A DNA stretch of 64,000 nucleotides, from assembly GCA_006176705.1 (NCBI GenBank), contig QRFJ01000387.1, forward strand, positions 310,001-374,000, in the 5' to 3' direction. This document shows, piece by piece, positions 34,701-45,169 of the stretch. The translations under genes and the position numbers were made by a program. The notes under the pieces are model-generated. The model worked only from the letters and a program-made list of their open reading frames with translations. It was not told the origin of the DNA and ran no database searches. This stretch comes from Cocos nucifera (taxonomy: Eukaryota > Streptophyta > Magnoliopsida > Arecales > Arecaceae). Each line of letters opens with the position of its first letter. Within the stretch, counting starts at the first letter, position 1.

Positions 34701-35676
34701 CATGTCATGGCATATATAATAAAACCCATTGTCGAAGTATATAGAATTCTACTCATACGCTCTCTCTTGAGGTGTTGTCGGATAATTCTTCTTTGAGAGA
34801 AAAATTCCATGGCCTATCGATAGATGGCCTTTATTGAAATTCTCCATGTTGAATCTTTTTAGCACAGTGTCAATGTACGTGGACTGGGACAATCCAAGCA
34901 ATTTTTTAGAACCATCTCTATAGATTTTCATCCCTAGAATGTAGAAAGCTTCTTTCAAATCCTTCATGGAGAACTATGACAACAGTCAGATTTTTATTCC
35001 TTGTAATGTAGAAACATCATTTTCAATTAAGAGAATGTCATTAACATACAAAATGAGGAATACAACTACTGGACCATTAGCCCACTTATATATACAGGGC
35101 TCTTCTTCATTCTTAATGCAGCCGTACATCTTGATCATCGTATCAAAATATATGTTCTAACTCCGAGATGCCTGCTTCAGTCCATAAATGGATCTTTAAA
35201 GCTTGCACACCTTAGAATTATCTATAGATGTGAAACTTCAGGTTGTATCATATACACCTCTTTAGCTAGCTCTCCATCTAGGAAAGCTGTTTTTACATTC
35301 ATTTGTCATATTTCATAGTCCAAATATGCAGCTATCGCAAGCATGATCTGAATGGACTTGAGCATTGCCATAGAAGAAAACGTCTCATCGTAGTTAATAC
35401 CATAACATTGACGATACCTTTTGACAACCACAGCCTTTATAGATCTCTACCTTTCTGACTGTGCTTTTTTTTTTTGAAGATCCACTTACACTCTATGGAT
35501 TTTACCCCTTCGGATGGGTCAACCAATATCCATACATTGTTGATCTTTATGGACTTCATTTTGGATTTTATGGTCTCAAACCATTTACCAGAGTTAGATC
35601 TCTGCATTACATCTATGTAGATGATCAAGTCCTCATCGTTCTCATCGAGTTTGATAGGATCACCATCCTGGATCAA
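34701..35676 (-). pseudogene. Element C reverse transcriptase remnant
   Basis: Open segments 34749-34967 (MKDLKEAFYILGMKIYRD, LGLSQSTYIDTVLKRFNM) and 35437-35676 (WFETIKSKMKSIKINNVWIL and VKSIECKWIFKKK) are the C-terminal and N-terminal parts of a copia RT. Between them, at 35037-35048, the catalytic box reads YVND instead of YVDD, a G-to-A type change removing one metal-binding Asp. Other stops lie at 34968-35436. This copy would be inactive even without the frame breaks. Confidence 0.82.
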
Positions 35677-35801
35677 GAAACTGTAGCATCTGTTTGACTG
35701 ATATGGTACTCTACTAGATCGTCTTAAGGATGCAGATTCAGTAGGCTGCAGATCTGATCAAATCAAATTTGGTTTAGGTTCAGCTACTTGTATTGGTTTT
35801 T

Positions 35802-36718
35802 TCACCTATCGAACTTTCTCAAGCTTGACCTTAGAGGTATTAGTCCCTTCACCAAAAATTTTTTTTCTAAAAAGATAGCTTTAAGGCTGACAAACACTTT
35901 CTGCTCATCAACTAGGTAGAAGTAATATTCTTTGGTCTCTTTTGGATATCCTATAAAGCTATACTTGTCAGACCTAGGTCCAAGCTTATCCGTTACTAAA
36001 TATTTGACATAAGCCGAACACCCCCAAATCCTAAGGTGTGAGAGTACTGGCTTACGCCCTGTCCACATCTCATATGATGTTTTAGAAATAGACTTACTCG
36101 AAATCTTATTCATAATATAACAAGCTGACTCGAGCACATATCCATAGAGGAAGATCGACAGACCGACAAACTCCATCATAGATCGAACCATGTCCAATAG
36201 GATCCGATTCCTCTTTCAAATACACCATTATGCTGTGGTGTTCTAGGAGAAGTCTATTGGAAGAAAATCTCATTCTTTTCAAGATATGTCAGAAATTCAC
36301 TAGAAAGGTACTCACCTCCTTGATCAGATCAAAAAGTTTTAATACTCTTTCCAATTTGCTTTTCTACCTCATTATGGAATAGTTTGAACATTTCAAATGA
36401 CTCCGACTTATGTTTCATTAAATAGACATATCCATATATCGATAAATCATTTGTGAAGATTATGAAGTAGAAATATCCACCTCTAGCGGTTGTACTTATG
36501 GGTCTACATACATCAGTATGTACTAGATTCAGAAGTTCACTAGCTCGCTCATCTTTTTCAGTAAAAGATAACTTAGTCATCTTACCAAGAAGATAGAACT
36601 CACAGATCGAAAGTGATTCATAATTACTAACTTCAAGAATTTCTTCTTGAGCCAATCTATTTATTCTATTCTTATTGATGTGACCTAGCCTATAATGCCA
36701 AAGATAGACATATGACAT
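35802..36718 (-). pseudogene. Element C integrase remnant
   Basis: Segment 36329-36718 starts with the HHCC zinc-binding motif (YLWHYRLGHINKNRI). It continues through an ICEFYLLGKM region, where one Cys is Tyr, to the first core Asp in HTDVCRP and the IFTNDLSIYGYVYLM box. Segment 35802-36197 resumes at MDMVRSMM after the third acidic box and runs through RIWGCSAYV and FIGYPKETKEYYFY. The intervening 36198-36328, with the second Asp and the Glu, is frame-broken. Confidence 0.85.
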
Positions 36719-36989
36719 TTTATCTATTCTAGGGCATTTACTGAAGGTTTGGACTGTGTTAACAGGCTATGATAATAGATACATTTTGTTATTTAATTGT
36801 CCAACATAAATTATAATACCATTCAAAATGATATCACGAAAATTTGCTTTTATTGAAAACTGATAACTATTCTTGACCAAAAGGGCTACAGAAATTACAT
36901 TCAATAAAAAACTTGGACAAAAATGACAATTAGTAAGAATAACTCTATGAGGTCGAATTGATTATAAGGTTCATAATTCCTAAAGCTAG

Positions 36990-37439
36990 AATTAAAATTT
37001 ATCTTCCATCTCCAACGTTCAAGAATTTCTCATCTTCACCAAATCTCCTACTGACTTGCAAACCCTGCATCGAATTACAAATATGATAAGAGCTTTCGGT
37101 ATCTAATACTCAGATAGTAGTATCATAGATCGAGAAGTTGCAAGGTGTTATCATATAATTATCTTATCCAACAACTACTTGCTTCTTCCTTGGCCTGTTC
37201 GGATCCAGGAAGGTAATGTACTGAGGACAAATTCTCTTCCAGTACCTCTGCTTCTTGTAAAAGAAGCACTCCGCCTAGCTCTGATCGGACTTATGCTTTT
37301 TGGTTTGACCTTTTGCAGACGTCCCAGCATACGGCTGCACATTCTTATTATTTTTCTTCTTATTCTTCTTTTCTTTCTTAAAAGATTGACCAAAAGAAGA
37401 TCCTCCCATTACATTCATCAACTCCTTGTGGAGCCAGAC
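36990..37439 (-). pseudogene. Element C zinc-knuckle and protease remnant
   Basis: The minus-strand frame 37275-37580 contains the Lys-rich gag tail (KKEKKNKKKNNKN). Reading on gives a knuckle CFFYKKQRYWKRIC at about 37225-37270, in which the second Cys, the Gly and the His are replaced, so it could not bind zinc. The protease motif region (VLDTES at about 37100-37120) retains Asp-Thr but not Gly. The same ORF continues rightward into LTR sequence, which is the rearrangement junction and not a genuine N-terminus. Confidence 0.7.
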
Positions 37440-37496
37440 TTCTCTCTCAGATCTATCGCACATGGAGAAGGACTTCTCTCTCAGATCTATCGCACA
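37439..37496. repeat. 34-bp tandem duplication at the gag/LTR junction of element C
   Basis: GACTTCTCTCTCAGATCTAT occurs at 37439 and again 34 bp later. The 3' LTR has only one corresponding copy. This marks the breakpoint where gag was joined to the LTR. Confidence 0.7.
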
Positions 37497-38293
37497 CCCC
37501 TTCACAAAACTTCTTTTAATCTGCATCAAACAGAGTAGAGAGCACGTGGAGGGATAAGGATCGAGTGGTTGCTTATTCAAATTTAAACTCTATTTGAATT
37601 CAAATAATAACCATCTGATTTTATCTACTTAAGGACATGAGAAGGAAGGGCGTGCACCATCTTGTGCATGGATTTCTTTATGAGAATTCTCAATTCTCAT
37701 GGAGAAAAGGGTGGGTGCAAGATCAGAATGATGTGGCGTGTAAGACTAGTCAAAATAGTCTTTCAAATCTTATCCAATTAAGATCCAATCTAAACTAATT
37801 TGGCTAGACCCAATTAGACTAGATTAAATCCAACTTATTTATGCTTAATTAGACTTAGTTAAATCCTAATCAAATAAAAAATTAATCAAGCCAAACTTTT
37901 GATCAAATCAGAGATTAAATCTCCTCGATAATTAGGTCATCTTATAACCTAATCGAGTCAAATCCAACTGAATCCAATTCAATTGGACGAATAAAAAAAT
38001 ATTACTCAATCAAATTAAATTAATTAGTGATCAAATCACTAATTAAATTTTTTTTGATCAGCCATCAGATCGGATAGGAATCTCTAGTGTATGTGACCTT
38101 GTAATTTCGAACATAAGTCGGTAGCATAAGAATCAATCTTCTATACTAATCGAAGTGACCATCTAACAATAATACTCGAAGTTCGAATAGGTCGAATAGT
38201 GCAATCACAATATTCAGAACCTACGTGAATATGATTACCACATAATTCATCCTATTGACGTCTGTGCATAAGATGACTCAAGGTTAAACTATC
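37440..38293 (-). repeat. Truncated 5' LTR fragment of element C
   Basis: Matches the 3' LTR interval 32515-33340 along its length, with scattered substitutions and small indels (for example the shared CATTTGAATTCAAATAATAA region). Both LTR termini are missing. It stops where an AT-rich block begins. Confidence 0.85.
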
Positions 38294-38450
38294 ATAATAA
38301 TAATATTATTATTATATTAATATTATAATATAATAAATTTATATTATCATATATATTATATTATATTATATATTATAAATATAAATATATATTAGAATAT
38401 AATATATTATATAATTTATATTATAATATATAATTTATATTTATATTTTA
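38294..38450. repeat. Extremely AT-rich block
   Basis: About 155 bp composed almost solely of A and T in ATATTATAA-type words, with many small self-complementary runs. It separates the C LTR fragment from the next segment. Confidence 0.85.
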
Positions 38451-38696
38451 TGCATGGAATATGATTTTTAATAAATTTGATTTGAGAATATTTTAAAAAT
38501 TTGATGTTACATTATCAGTAATTTGATTGTCATACCAAATGTATCAATCAAGATTTTCAGTAATTTTATTTCAATATTACCTGCATGTACCAAACATAGT
38601 AATCAACATTACTGGTAATCTATCCAGATTGCAGATAATCCAGATTACTAGATAATCTATATGACCACCACCTGGTAATGCACCAAACACAATCTT
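38451..38696. repeat. MITE-like remnant adjoining copia A2
   Basis: Contains repeated GTAATC/GATTAC words in both orientations and ends GCACCAAACACAATC, resembling MITE termini of the (T)GTTTGGTGC type. The matching left end is not seen, so it may be truncated by the AT-rich block. Confidence 0.35.
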
Positions 38697-39635
38697 AGAG
38701 ACTTTCTCCTCAAGCCTAATCTATCTTCCGATGCCATTATCTTAAATAAACTATTTTTTAAGAAAAATGGTGTGTCAACTCACAATCATATTATGATCTT
38801 CTGAAAGATAGAAATAATATTCTAACAACTCTTTAGAATATCCTATGAATCGAGCTATAAGGGACCTAACTCTAATTTATTCGCCTGCTATCTCTTAACA
38901 TGAGCCGAGCAATCCTAAATTCTAAGGTGACTCAGACTTGATTTCTTACCATGCCATATCTCATATGGTATGGTAGAAACGATTTTAAATGGAACCCCAT
39001 TCAGTAGGTATATAGCTATCATTAAACTATATCCCTAAAGAAACTCAAAGAGGTTCGTGAAGCTCATCATGGATCGAACCATATTTAATAAGATCTGATT
39101 TCTCCATTCTAAAATTGCGTTTAGGCATTCCAGGTGGAGTCTATTGAGAGACTATGCTATTATTCTTGAGATAGTCTAAAATTTTTTGACTAAGATATTC
39201 ACCTTCTCGATCTGATTGAAAAATCTTAATGGGCTCTCCAGTTTGCTTTCTTACTTTATATCTAAATTTTTTAAACTTTTCAAAGACTTCAAATTTGTGT
39301 CACATTAGGTACATATACTCGTATCGAGATAGATATTGATAAAGATGATGAAGTATAAAAAAATTATCTCTAATCGGCACATCAAATGGGCACACACATT
39401 TATATGTACCAGAGCAAGTAGATCTGTGGCCCTTTTTCTATATCCTATAAAGGATAGCTTGATCATTTTATCTTGAAGACATGATTCATAAATCGGATAT
39501 GACTCGAAAGTCAATGGACCCATTAGTCGGGATTTCTTCAATTTGTTAATCCTATCTTCCGCTATATGACCTAACTTAAGGTACCATAGATATCTTTCAT
39601 TTAAACTATTTCTAGGTCATATTGTTCCTATGATA
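38697..39635 (-). pseudogene. A2 integrase and GAG-pre-integrase remnant
   Basis: Matches A1 4680-5605 base for base with many substitutions. The minus-strand segment 39305-39541 has ESCLQDKMIKLSFIGYRKRA, LLALVHINVC (the first catalytic Asp of HTDVC is Asn) and IFIN. The C-terminal region (38740-39000) retains the RIWGC-like area only in degraded form. The left end at 38697 corresponds to the integrase-RT linker. No continuous frame longer than 80 codons remains. Confidence 0.8.
39631..39635. repeat. Target-site duplication of element D1, left (TGATA)
   Basis: TGATA precedes the D1 LTR at 39636; TAATA follows its right LTR at 43002-43006 (4 of 5 match). The A2 host reads collinearly across the pair. 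Confidence 0.5.
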
Positions 39636-40547
39636 TGTTAGGATTTGACACCTCGAATTCGATCCATAGTAAGAAGAGAATCAGTTTTCAGTACAGTAGT
39701 TGGATCGACTCTAATACGTAGTCGGGCCAGCTCGAATTAAGATTGAGCCATCTCAAACCATAGCCGAGCCAGCTATCTCAGACAGACAGAAATAGGACTT
39801 CGGACGAGATGCAGTTGAGCTAGCTCGATAGAGGCAAACAAAATATGATGGGATTTTTCTATTTGGACTCGGATTGTGATTAATCCAAGGGGTCTACGAG
39901 AGTTGTGCATGGGCAATAGGATCCAGTGGCCATGGAGGGTTGCGATCATGATCTGAAGGTTTAAAAATATTTCAAGACTCTATCAAGGACATATTCAACT
40001 CATATTAGGAGAAAGAGTCCTGTTAGGACTCCTGTAAACTGTCGAGAAGAAGATTCTCATCATATTTAAAGACCTGAGGTGTTGTGGAGCAGTAAGAAGA
40101 TGGCACGTGTGGCAAGAGAGGCACGTAGAGAGGCTTAGGTAGCCGCCAAAAGGAGCTTGGTAGAGCATCAAGTATGTACAGCCCATGAGAGAGAGAAGCA
40201 AGAGATGCATGACATCTGGCATGGAGGCTGTGAGGGCAGAGCATCTTATAGCTTCTAAGGATCTCCTTGAGATTCTGAGAGAGCTTTTATGAGGGTAGCT
40301 TTTAGTTGAAAGAAATTTATGTATGGTGAGTTGAGAGTGGGTGTTCTCCTCTTATACATGATTTTTTTTTTCATAGTAAAATTTTACATGCCCCATGGAG
40401 GCGAGTTCTTAGATTGATCCACGTATTTCATTATTTTTTATTTTATTTTTTTTCTTTCTACCATAATATCCTAGTACTAAATCCTCATAAATGGTATCGG
40501 AGGAAGTCGATATCCCAACAGATTAGTATTAGAGTGAGTTGTTACCA
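39636..40547 (+). repeat. 5' LTR of D1
   Basis: 912 bp, TGTTAGGATTTG to TTACCA. Contains a TATTTAAA box at about 40063-40070. The final 27 bp (40521-40547) include a degraded PBS-like word TAGTATTAGAGT (40524-40535) that D2's LTR lacks. Confidence 0.82.
40063..40070 (+). promoter_or_regulatory. TATA-like box of the D1 5' LTR
   Basis: TATTTAAA in TCTCATCATATTTAAAGACC. The same context (TCTCATCCTATTTAAA) is kept in the other three D-family LTRs (about 42515, 58545 and 61002), supporting a conserved core promoter. Confidence 0.5.
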
Positions 40548-40554
40548 TAATAAT

Positions 40555-40566
40555 TGGTATCAAAGC
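40555..40566 (+). promoter_or_regulatory. Primer-binding site of D1
   Basis: TGGTATCAAAGC, 11 of 12 match to the initiator-Met-tRNA site, 7 bp after the LTR end. Confidence 0.7.
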
Positions 40567-40618
40567 CCAGGTGGTAGCAGAGCACAGATTGTAGCAGTGA
40601 TATTAAAGATTGAAGAAT

Positions 40619-41360
40619 ATGAAGAAGATAAGCACAATCAAGATGGAGATCAATAGATTTGATGAAAAGAGTAATTTCTCCTTATGGCAAGGATAAAGGA
40701 TGTCCTCATCTAACATGGGTTAATCGATGCTCTCTTGTATGAGGAGATGCCAGCCATCATAAAGGTGAAGGATTGAAAGTGGATTCAGATACAGGTGATG
40801 AGCATGATCTACTTATATCTAGTAGATGATGTCATGATCCATATACTTGAAGAGACTTCTTCGATGGTGCTGTGGTCAAAGCTCGAGGAGTTATACATGG
40901 CGAAGTCACTCACAAATACGCTATTTCTTTGGAGGCAATTCTACCAATTATGGATGGATGAAGGCCAGAGCATGCGGGAGCATCTATCCAACTTTCAGAA
41001 GATCCCCACTGACCTTCTCAGCATTGGTAAAAAAGTTGAGGAGAAGACCAAGATGTTGGTCTTGCTAGCATTGCTTCCCTTTCATACGAGTCCTTGGTGA
41101 TTGCTCTTCTAGTGGAAAAGAGCACCATCAAGATGGACGAGATCACTGCAGCAATACTCCAGAATGAGGTTCTTAGGAGGGAGAACCCAGCTTCGAGGTT
41201 AGAAGATGGCAGCTCAGCTTTAGCAATTTCTGAAGAAGTAGGAGGTAGTAAATGGAGCGACAGAGGATCATGAGGAAGACGATCCAGGTCCAAGATGAGG
41301 GATCAAAGTAAGATCAGATGCTACAGGTGCGACAAGTTGGGACATCAAGTTAAGGATTGT
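40619..41360 (+). pseudogene. D1 gag with CCHC zinc knuckle, frame-broken
   Basis: ATG at 40619 opens MKKISTIKMEINRFDEKSNF, matching the D2 gag start (59068). The core segment 40795-41100 has the copia gag pattern: LEETSSMVLWSKLEELYMAK, LFLWRQFYQLWMDEGQSMRE and HLSNFQKIPTDLL. A perfect CX2CX4HX4C knuckle (CYRCDKLGHQVKDC) is at 41319-41360. Small deletions shift the frame near 40690 (the LWQAR motif) and after 41100. Gag would package element RNA in particles supplied or processed by an autonomous relative. The motifs are better preserved than in element B or C. Confidence 0.8.
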
Positions 41361-41810
41361 CCATAACTCAAGGATCGGACAAGGGCTACTGTAGCGAGTC
41401 AGAGGATGATGTCCTGGAGATATCTGATGAGGTATCTACTTCTTTGCAGTAGTGAATTTTAGATTCTACATGCACATATCATGTTTGTTGCAGAGAGGAG
41501 CAGTTTGACTCCCTAGAAAGTAGTGAGGGTATTGCTTATCTACTAGATGGATCGAGCTGTACGATCAGAGGCATCAGGATGGTCAGCTGGAGGATACATG
41601 ATGGTGCAGTGAGGAGATTGAGGGAGGTTCAATACATATTTAATTTCAAGCAAAATCTTATCTCACTGAGCAGACTAGATTCAAACGGCTACAGATAGAT
41701 AGCTGGTGATGGAATCCTAAAGATCATGCATGACAATAGGGTGATATTGGAGGATAAGAAGAAGACTAAAGGATATTACTATCTGATAAGAAACTCAGTG
41801 TGAGACGAAG
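41361..41810 (+). pseudogene. D1 protease-like and GAG-pre-integrase stub
   Basis: After the knuckle, an ILDSTCTYHVC motif sits at about 41460-41490, where the protease normally has Asp-Ser-Gly: here the Gly is Thr, so catalysis is unlikely. Then LLDGSSCTIRGIRMV, a REVQYIFNFKQNLISLSRLDS motif (end of the protease) and GYYYLIRN (start of the GAG-pre-integrase domain, about 41775). The coding similarity ends here, just before the HHCC motif. D2 stops at the same place. Confidence 0.7.
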
Positions 41811-42120
41811 CTTCAGGAGCCAGAGAGAGCCCAATGCAAGGTGGAACTCTAGATGGAGATAGATCGGATATGAGATGGAAGACTCATAATGACGAGAGAA
41901 GACGTCGTAGAGTGAAGTTTCTATTACCGTAGGAGACTTTCCCGAGCACATCTTTGGTCAATGTGGACACAGCCATTGATGGAGGTGGGATTGAGTGGCT
42001 TGGCTCAACTCTCATGTTTGCCCATCCATGATCAGCAGATATGTCCCAAAGTATGGGGGCGAGTCGGATCACAAGCTTTTAAAGTCAAGTGGAAGCCGAA
42101 TATTGAGTCGAGTTGAAGAT

Positions 42121-43001
42121 TGTTAGGATTTAATGCTTCAAATTCAATCCACAATAAGAAGAGAATCAGTCAGAGCCGGCTCGAATTGAGATCGAGCCGA
42201 CTGTCTCAGGCAGATAGAAATAGAAGTTCGGACGAGATCCAGTCGAGCTAGCTCGATCCCTGAACGAGCTGGCTCGACGAAGGCAAACAGAACATGATGG
42301 AATTTTTCTGTTTGGACTTGGATTGTAATTAATCCAAGGGGTCCATGGGAGTTGCACGTGGACCATAAGATCCAATAGCCATGGAGGGTTGTGGTCATGA
42401 TATAAAGGTTGAAAAATATTTTAAGACTTCATCAAGAATATTTTTGACTCATATTAGGAGAAAAAGTCCTGTTAGAACTCCTGTGAACTGTTGAAAAGAG
42501 GATTCTCATCCTATTTAAAGGCCTGAGATGCTGTGGAGCAGTAAGAAAGTGGCGCGTGTGGTAAGAGAGGCATGTAGAGAGGCTCAGGTAGCCACCAAAA
42601 GAAGCTTGGTAGAGCACTGAGTACATGCAGCTCATGAAAGAGAGAAGCAAGAGGTGCATAGTATCCGACGTGGTGGCTATGAAGGCAGAGCATCTTATAG
42701 CTTTTGAGGGTATCCTTGGAATTCTAAGAGTGCTTTTATGAGGGTAGCTTCTAGTTGAAGAGATTTATGTACGGTGAGTTGAGAGTGGGTGTTCTCCTCT
42801 TGTATCTGATTTTTTCTTTTATAGTAAAGCATTGTATGTCCCATCGAGGCGAGCCCTTGACTTGATCCACGTACTTGATTATTTTTTCTTATTTTATTTT
42901 CTTCTTTCTTTCTGCCATAATATTCTAGTATTAGATCCTTATAAGTGGTATCGAAGTGAGTCAATATCCCAATAGATTGGTATCAGAGCGAGTTGATACC
43001 A
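42121..43001 (+). repeat. 3' LTR of D1
   Basis: 881 bp, TGTTAGGATTTA to GATACCA. It contains a perfect PBS word TGGTATCAGAGC at 42978-42989, inside the LTR. Confidence 0.8.
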
Positions 43002-43006
43002 TAATA

Positions 43007-43453
43007 TGACATTCACATTTTGCTCAATATTAAATACAGAAACATCAATATGTAATTGGTAGAGATCATTAATTAAGAAATTATTTATAATTTTATTTCT
43101 TTCAAAAAGAATAGTACAGTGGTCCTTAAAGAAGCTAATTACATAACCTTCTTGTGCTAAATAAGAAAATAGAATTCAGATTTTTGCTTGCTATAGGCAC
43201 AACATAATAGTCCCTAAGAACTAAAATTAATCCTAACAGTAATCGTAGAAGATAGGTTTCCAGGGCCACAGTAGCAACTCTTACTCCATTTTCGACGTGT
43301 AGGATTATCTCACCATCCCTTAGAATTAAAATCAAGTACTAGAACTAAAATCAAGTACCCAACTGGAAACAGAAAAAACTGTAATACTAGTTTTAATGAT
43401 GAGCATACCACCAGAAGGACTTACCTCTTTGTTCCTCAAGCTGGCCAGGCATG
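43007..43453 (-). pseudogene. A2 protease/gag-linker remnant
   Basis: Aligns with A1 5606-6085. The minus strand shows MILILRDGEIILHVENGVRV and LRDYYVVPIASKNLN, the region between the protease active site and the integrase zinc finger. It is flanked on the left by D1 and on the right by E. Confidence 0.75.
43449..43453. repeat. Target-site duplication of element E, left (GCATG)
   Basis: GCATG before the E LTR; GTATG at 47174-47178 after it (4 of 5). A2 gag sequence is collinear with A1 across the pair. Confidence 0.5.
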
Positions 43454-43950
43454 TATTTGGATTAATGATGCTCTCAAGTCTTAGAAGACCACTGAAGAAG
43501 TCAGGATGTTGACTCTAAAAGAATAGGTATGATCCTAAGGCTAGAACCGATTTAATTCTAGAATGAAGATTCAACCCTCCACGATCATGAAGCCCTGATT
43601 TGTAAATTTTATGAAGAATACTCAGAGTTTGGACTAGATTTAAATTTATAGGATTGAGTGCATGATCAGACCATGAATGTACATAAATTTAGATGAGTGC
43701 ATTTAGACTGAATTAGCCTAAAAATTTTTTTATAAATTAAAATTTTAATCTATATATATATATATATATACATATATATTATAAATCCTAAAATTTGAGA
43801 GAGAGAAACAGAAGATCAATAGGGCCATCTTCTCCTATCTATTTCTCTCTAGTTTCTTCACGCATCAAGATGCCCTAAAAGATGTGCTTCCAAGCTTGGA
43901 GCTCTTTCTTCAGCCTCTACAACGTCAAAAAAAATTTGCACGAGGAGGCA
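43454..43950 (+). repeat. 5' LTR of element E
   Basis: Starts TATTTGGATTAA (decayed TGTTAGGATTAG). It aligns throughout with 46651-47173, including GATTGAGTGCATGATCAGAC and the GAGAGAGAAACA run. It carries a (TA)n tract at 43750-43780. The right end is less certain. Confidence 0.7.
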
Positions 43951-43999
43951 TGAAGAAGAATAGATCCAAAACAGGATTCAGGATTCAGCAGTAGAAGAG

Positions 44000-44850
44000 A
44001 AAAAAAAAATAAATATTTGAGGGCCGGCAGGGCCCTTCCTTTCTTCTTCCCGATTGGCGGTGGCCGATGATTGGCCGCCAGTCTCAGGCTTGGAGGCCGA
44101 GTCCTGTGAACTAACCGTCGATCCTGGCGATTGGCCACCATTCTGATGATCTAGTGGCCAATCGTGGCGTGCGGTGGGGTTTTCGCAAGCGGTCGGTCCG
44201 GTGGAAGGCGTGCAAGACACTAGAGATCAGGAGGGGTGGCATGTGATCATCTTCTTCTCCGGGGAGGAACGTCGCAGGCAGCGGCACCATCTCAGGCAGT
44301 GGCGCACAGGCGATGGTGTGCGCGTGAGAGCAAAGGTGACCAGGCCGGCAATAGGGGCGATGGGGAGCCCGAGGAGAGGCTTCTCCGCTCCGGGAAGCAT
44401 GGATCCAGTGTCAGAGCAGGCCCCAGGGAAGAATCCCACGTGGAGCTGAGTCGGCGAGGTAGCGCAGAGCCTCCGTTCTTCCGCCCGATGCACGGGCCCA
44501 GATCCGATGGTGGTGGCGCGCGAACGGCGGCAACGATGGCACGCCGCAGTGCCAATTCGGCGGTGGCGGTGCCTGGATCCGGTGGTCACATGGGCGAAGG
44601 GGTTTGGCCGGCGATCATGGTAGTAGGTGGTTCTCCGTTTTCTCAATCTTGTTCCGCCACCAGAGATCAGAAGAAATGGAGAGCGATCTGTGGAGCTCCA
44701 AGAGATCCGGATCCGGCTTCTGGTTCTCGGTGCTGATTCGGTGCCGCCGGAAGAAGAAATCGTGGAGCTTCTCGGTGGAGTTCTTCCGATTTGGTTTTGG
44801 AACGGGACGAAGACCAAGAGGAAACAGAAAATCGAAAAGGTTCTAGGGGA
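44000..44850. other. GC-rich block inside element E
   Basis: About 850 bp with GC content far above everything around it except 55650-56500. It contains ORFs on both strands (for example 44227-44817 minus, 196 codons; 44236-44736 plus, 166 codons). All are Arg/Gly/Ala/Ser-rich with no domain, as expected from base composition. The run of GGCGGTGGC and GATCCGGAT words resembles a 5' UTR or first-exon CpG-rich region. It could be a captured host promoter/first-exon fragment or simply the leader of this LARD family. Confidence 0.5.
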
Positions 44851-45169
44851 GAGAGAAAAAAGAAAAAATCGAGGGGTATTAGAGCTTTTTTATTTTTCTC
44901 TTCATTATTTTTTTATTATTCTTATGGATGCAACTTCGTATAAAAATAAAAATTTACAAAGATTGAACTGCTGGTGATTTTATTTAGCATATCTTCGAGA
45001 GCTTGGAATTGAGATGGAGCTGAAAAAGCAACTATTCAGTCCAATGAAAAATTAAAAAAATAGTTAGAGTATATTTAGTGATGCGACCAATTGAAGCCTT
45101 GGAGATGATGAAAATGGATGATTCATAAAGATCCAGCAGGTTAGGACTGGGTGACTGTAAAGCGGCACA

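Larger units (their letters stand above)
31900..38293 (-). mobile_element. Ty1/copia element C (minus strand), decayed, 5' LTR rearranged
   Basis: On the minus strand: a fragment of the 5' LTR (37440-38293), CCHC/protease remnant (about 36990-37390), integrase (35802-36718), RT (34749-35676), RNase H (34060-34500), polypurine tract, and 3' LTR (31900-34049). The 5' LTR fragment matches 3' LTR positions about 32515-33340 and lacks both ends. The primer-binding site, leader and N-terminal gag are deleted: gag sequence is fused directly to the middle of the LTR. The polyprotein has many stops and the RT motif is YVND. It belongs to a different family from A; the LTRs do not match. Confidence 0.88.
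39636..43001 (+). mobile_element. Gag-only copia derivative D1 (TR-GAG type), plus strand, inside A2
   Basis: 3.37 kb: LTR (39636-40547), PBS TGGTATCAAAGC (40555-40566), gag with CCHC, protease-like and GAG-pre-integrase beginnings (40619-41810), a ~300-bp non-coding tail, a purine-rich stretch, then LTR (42121-43001). Integrase core, RT and RNase H are absent. D2 (58097-61458) has exactly the same order and the same pol-less junction, so the absence of pol is a family property and not damage to one copy. It is inserted in the protease/pre-integrase region of A2. Confidence 0.85.

Noticed and set aside
44227..44817. 196-codon minus-strand ORF, the longest in the window
   Set aside because: It lies in the GC-rich block of element E, has overlapping long ORFs on the other strand, is Arg/Ser/Thr-rich with no domain, and stop codons are rare there simply because of GC content.
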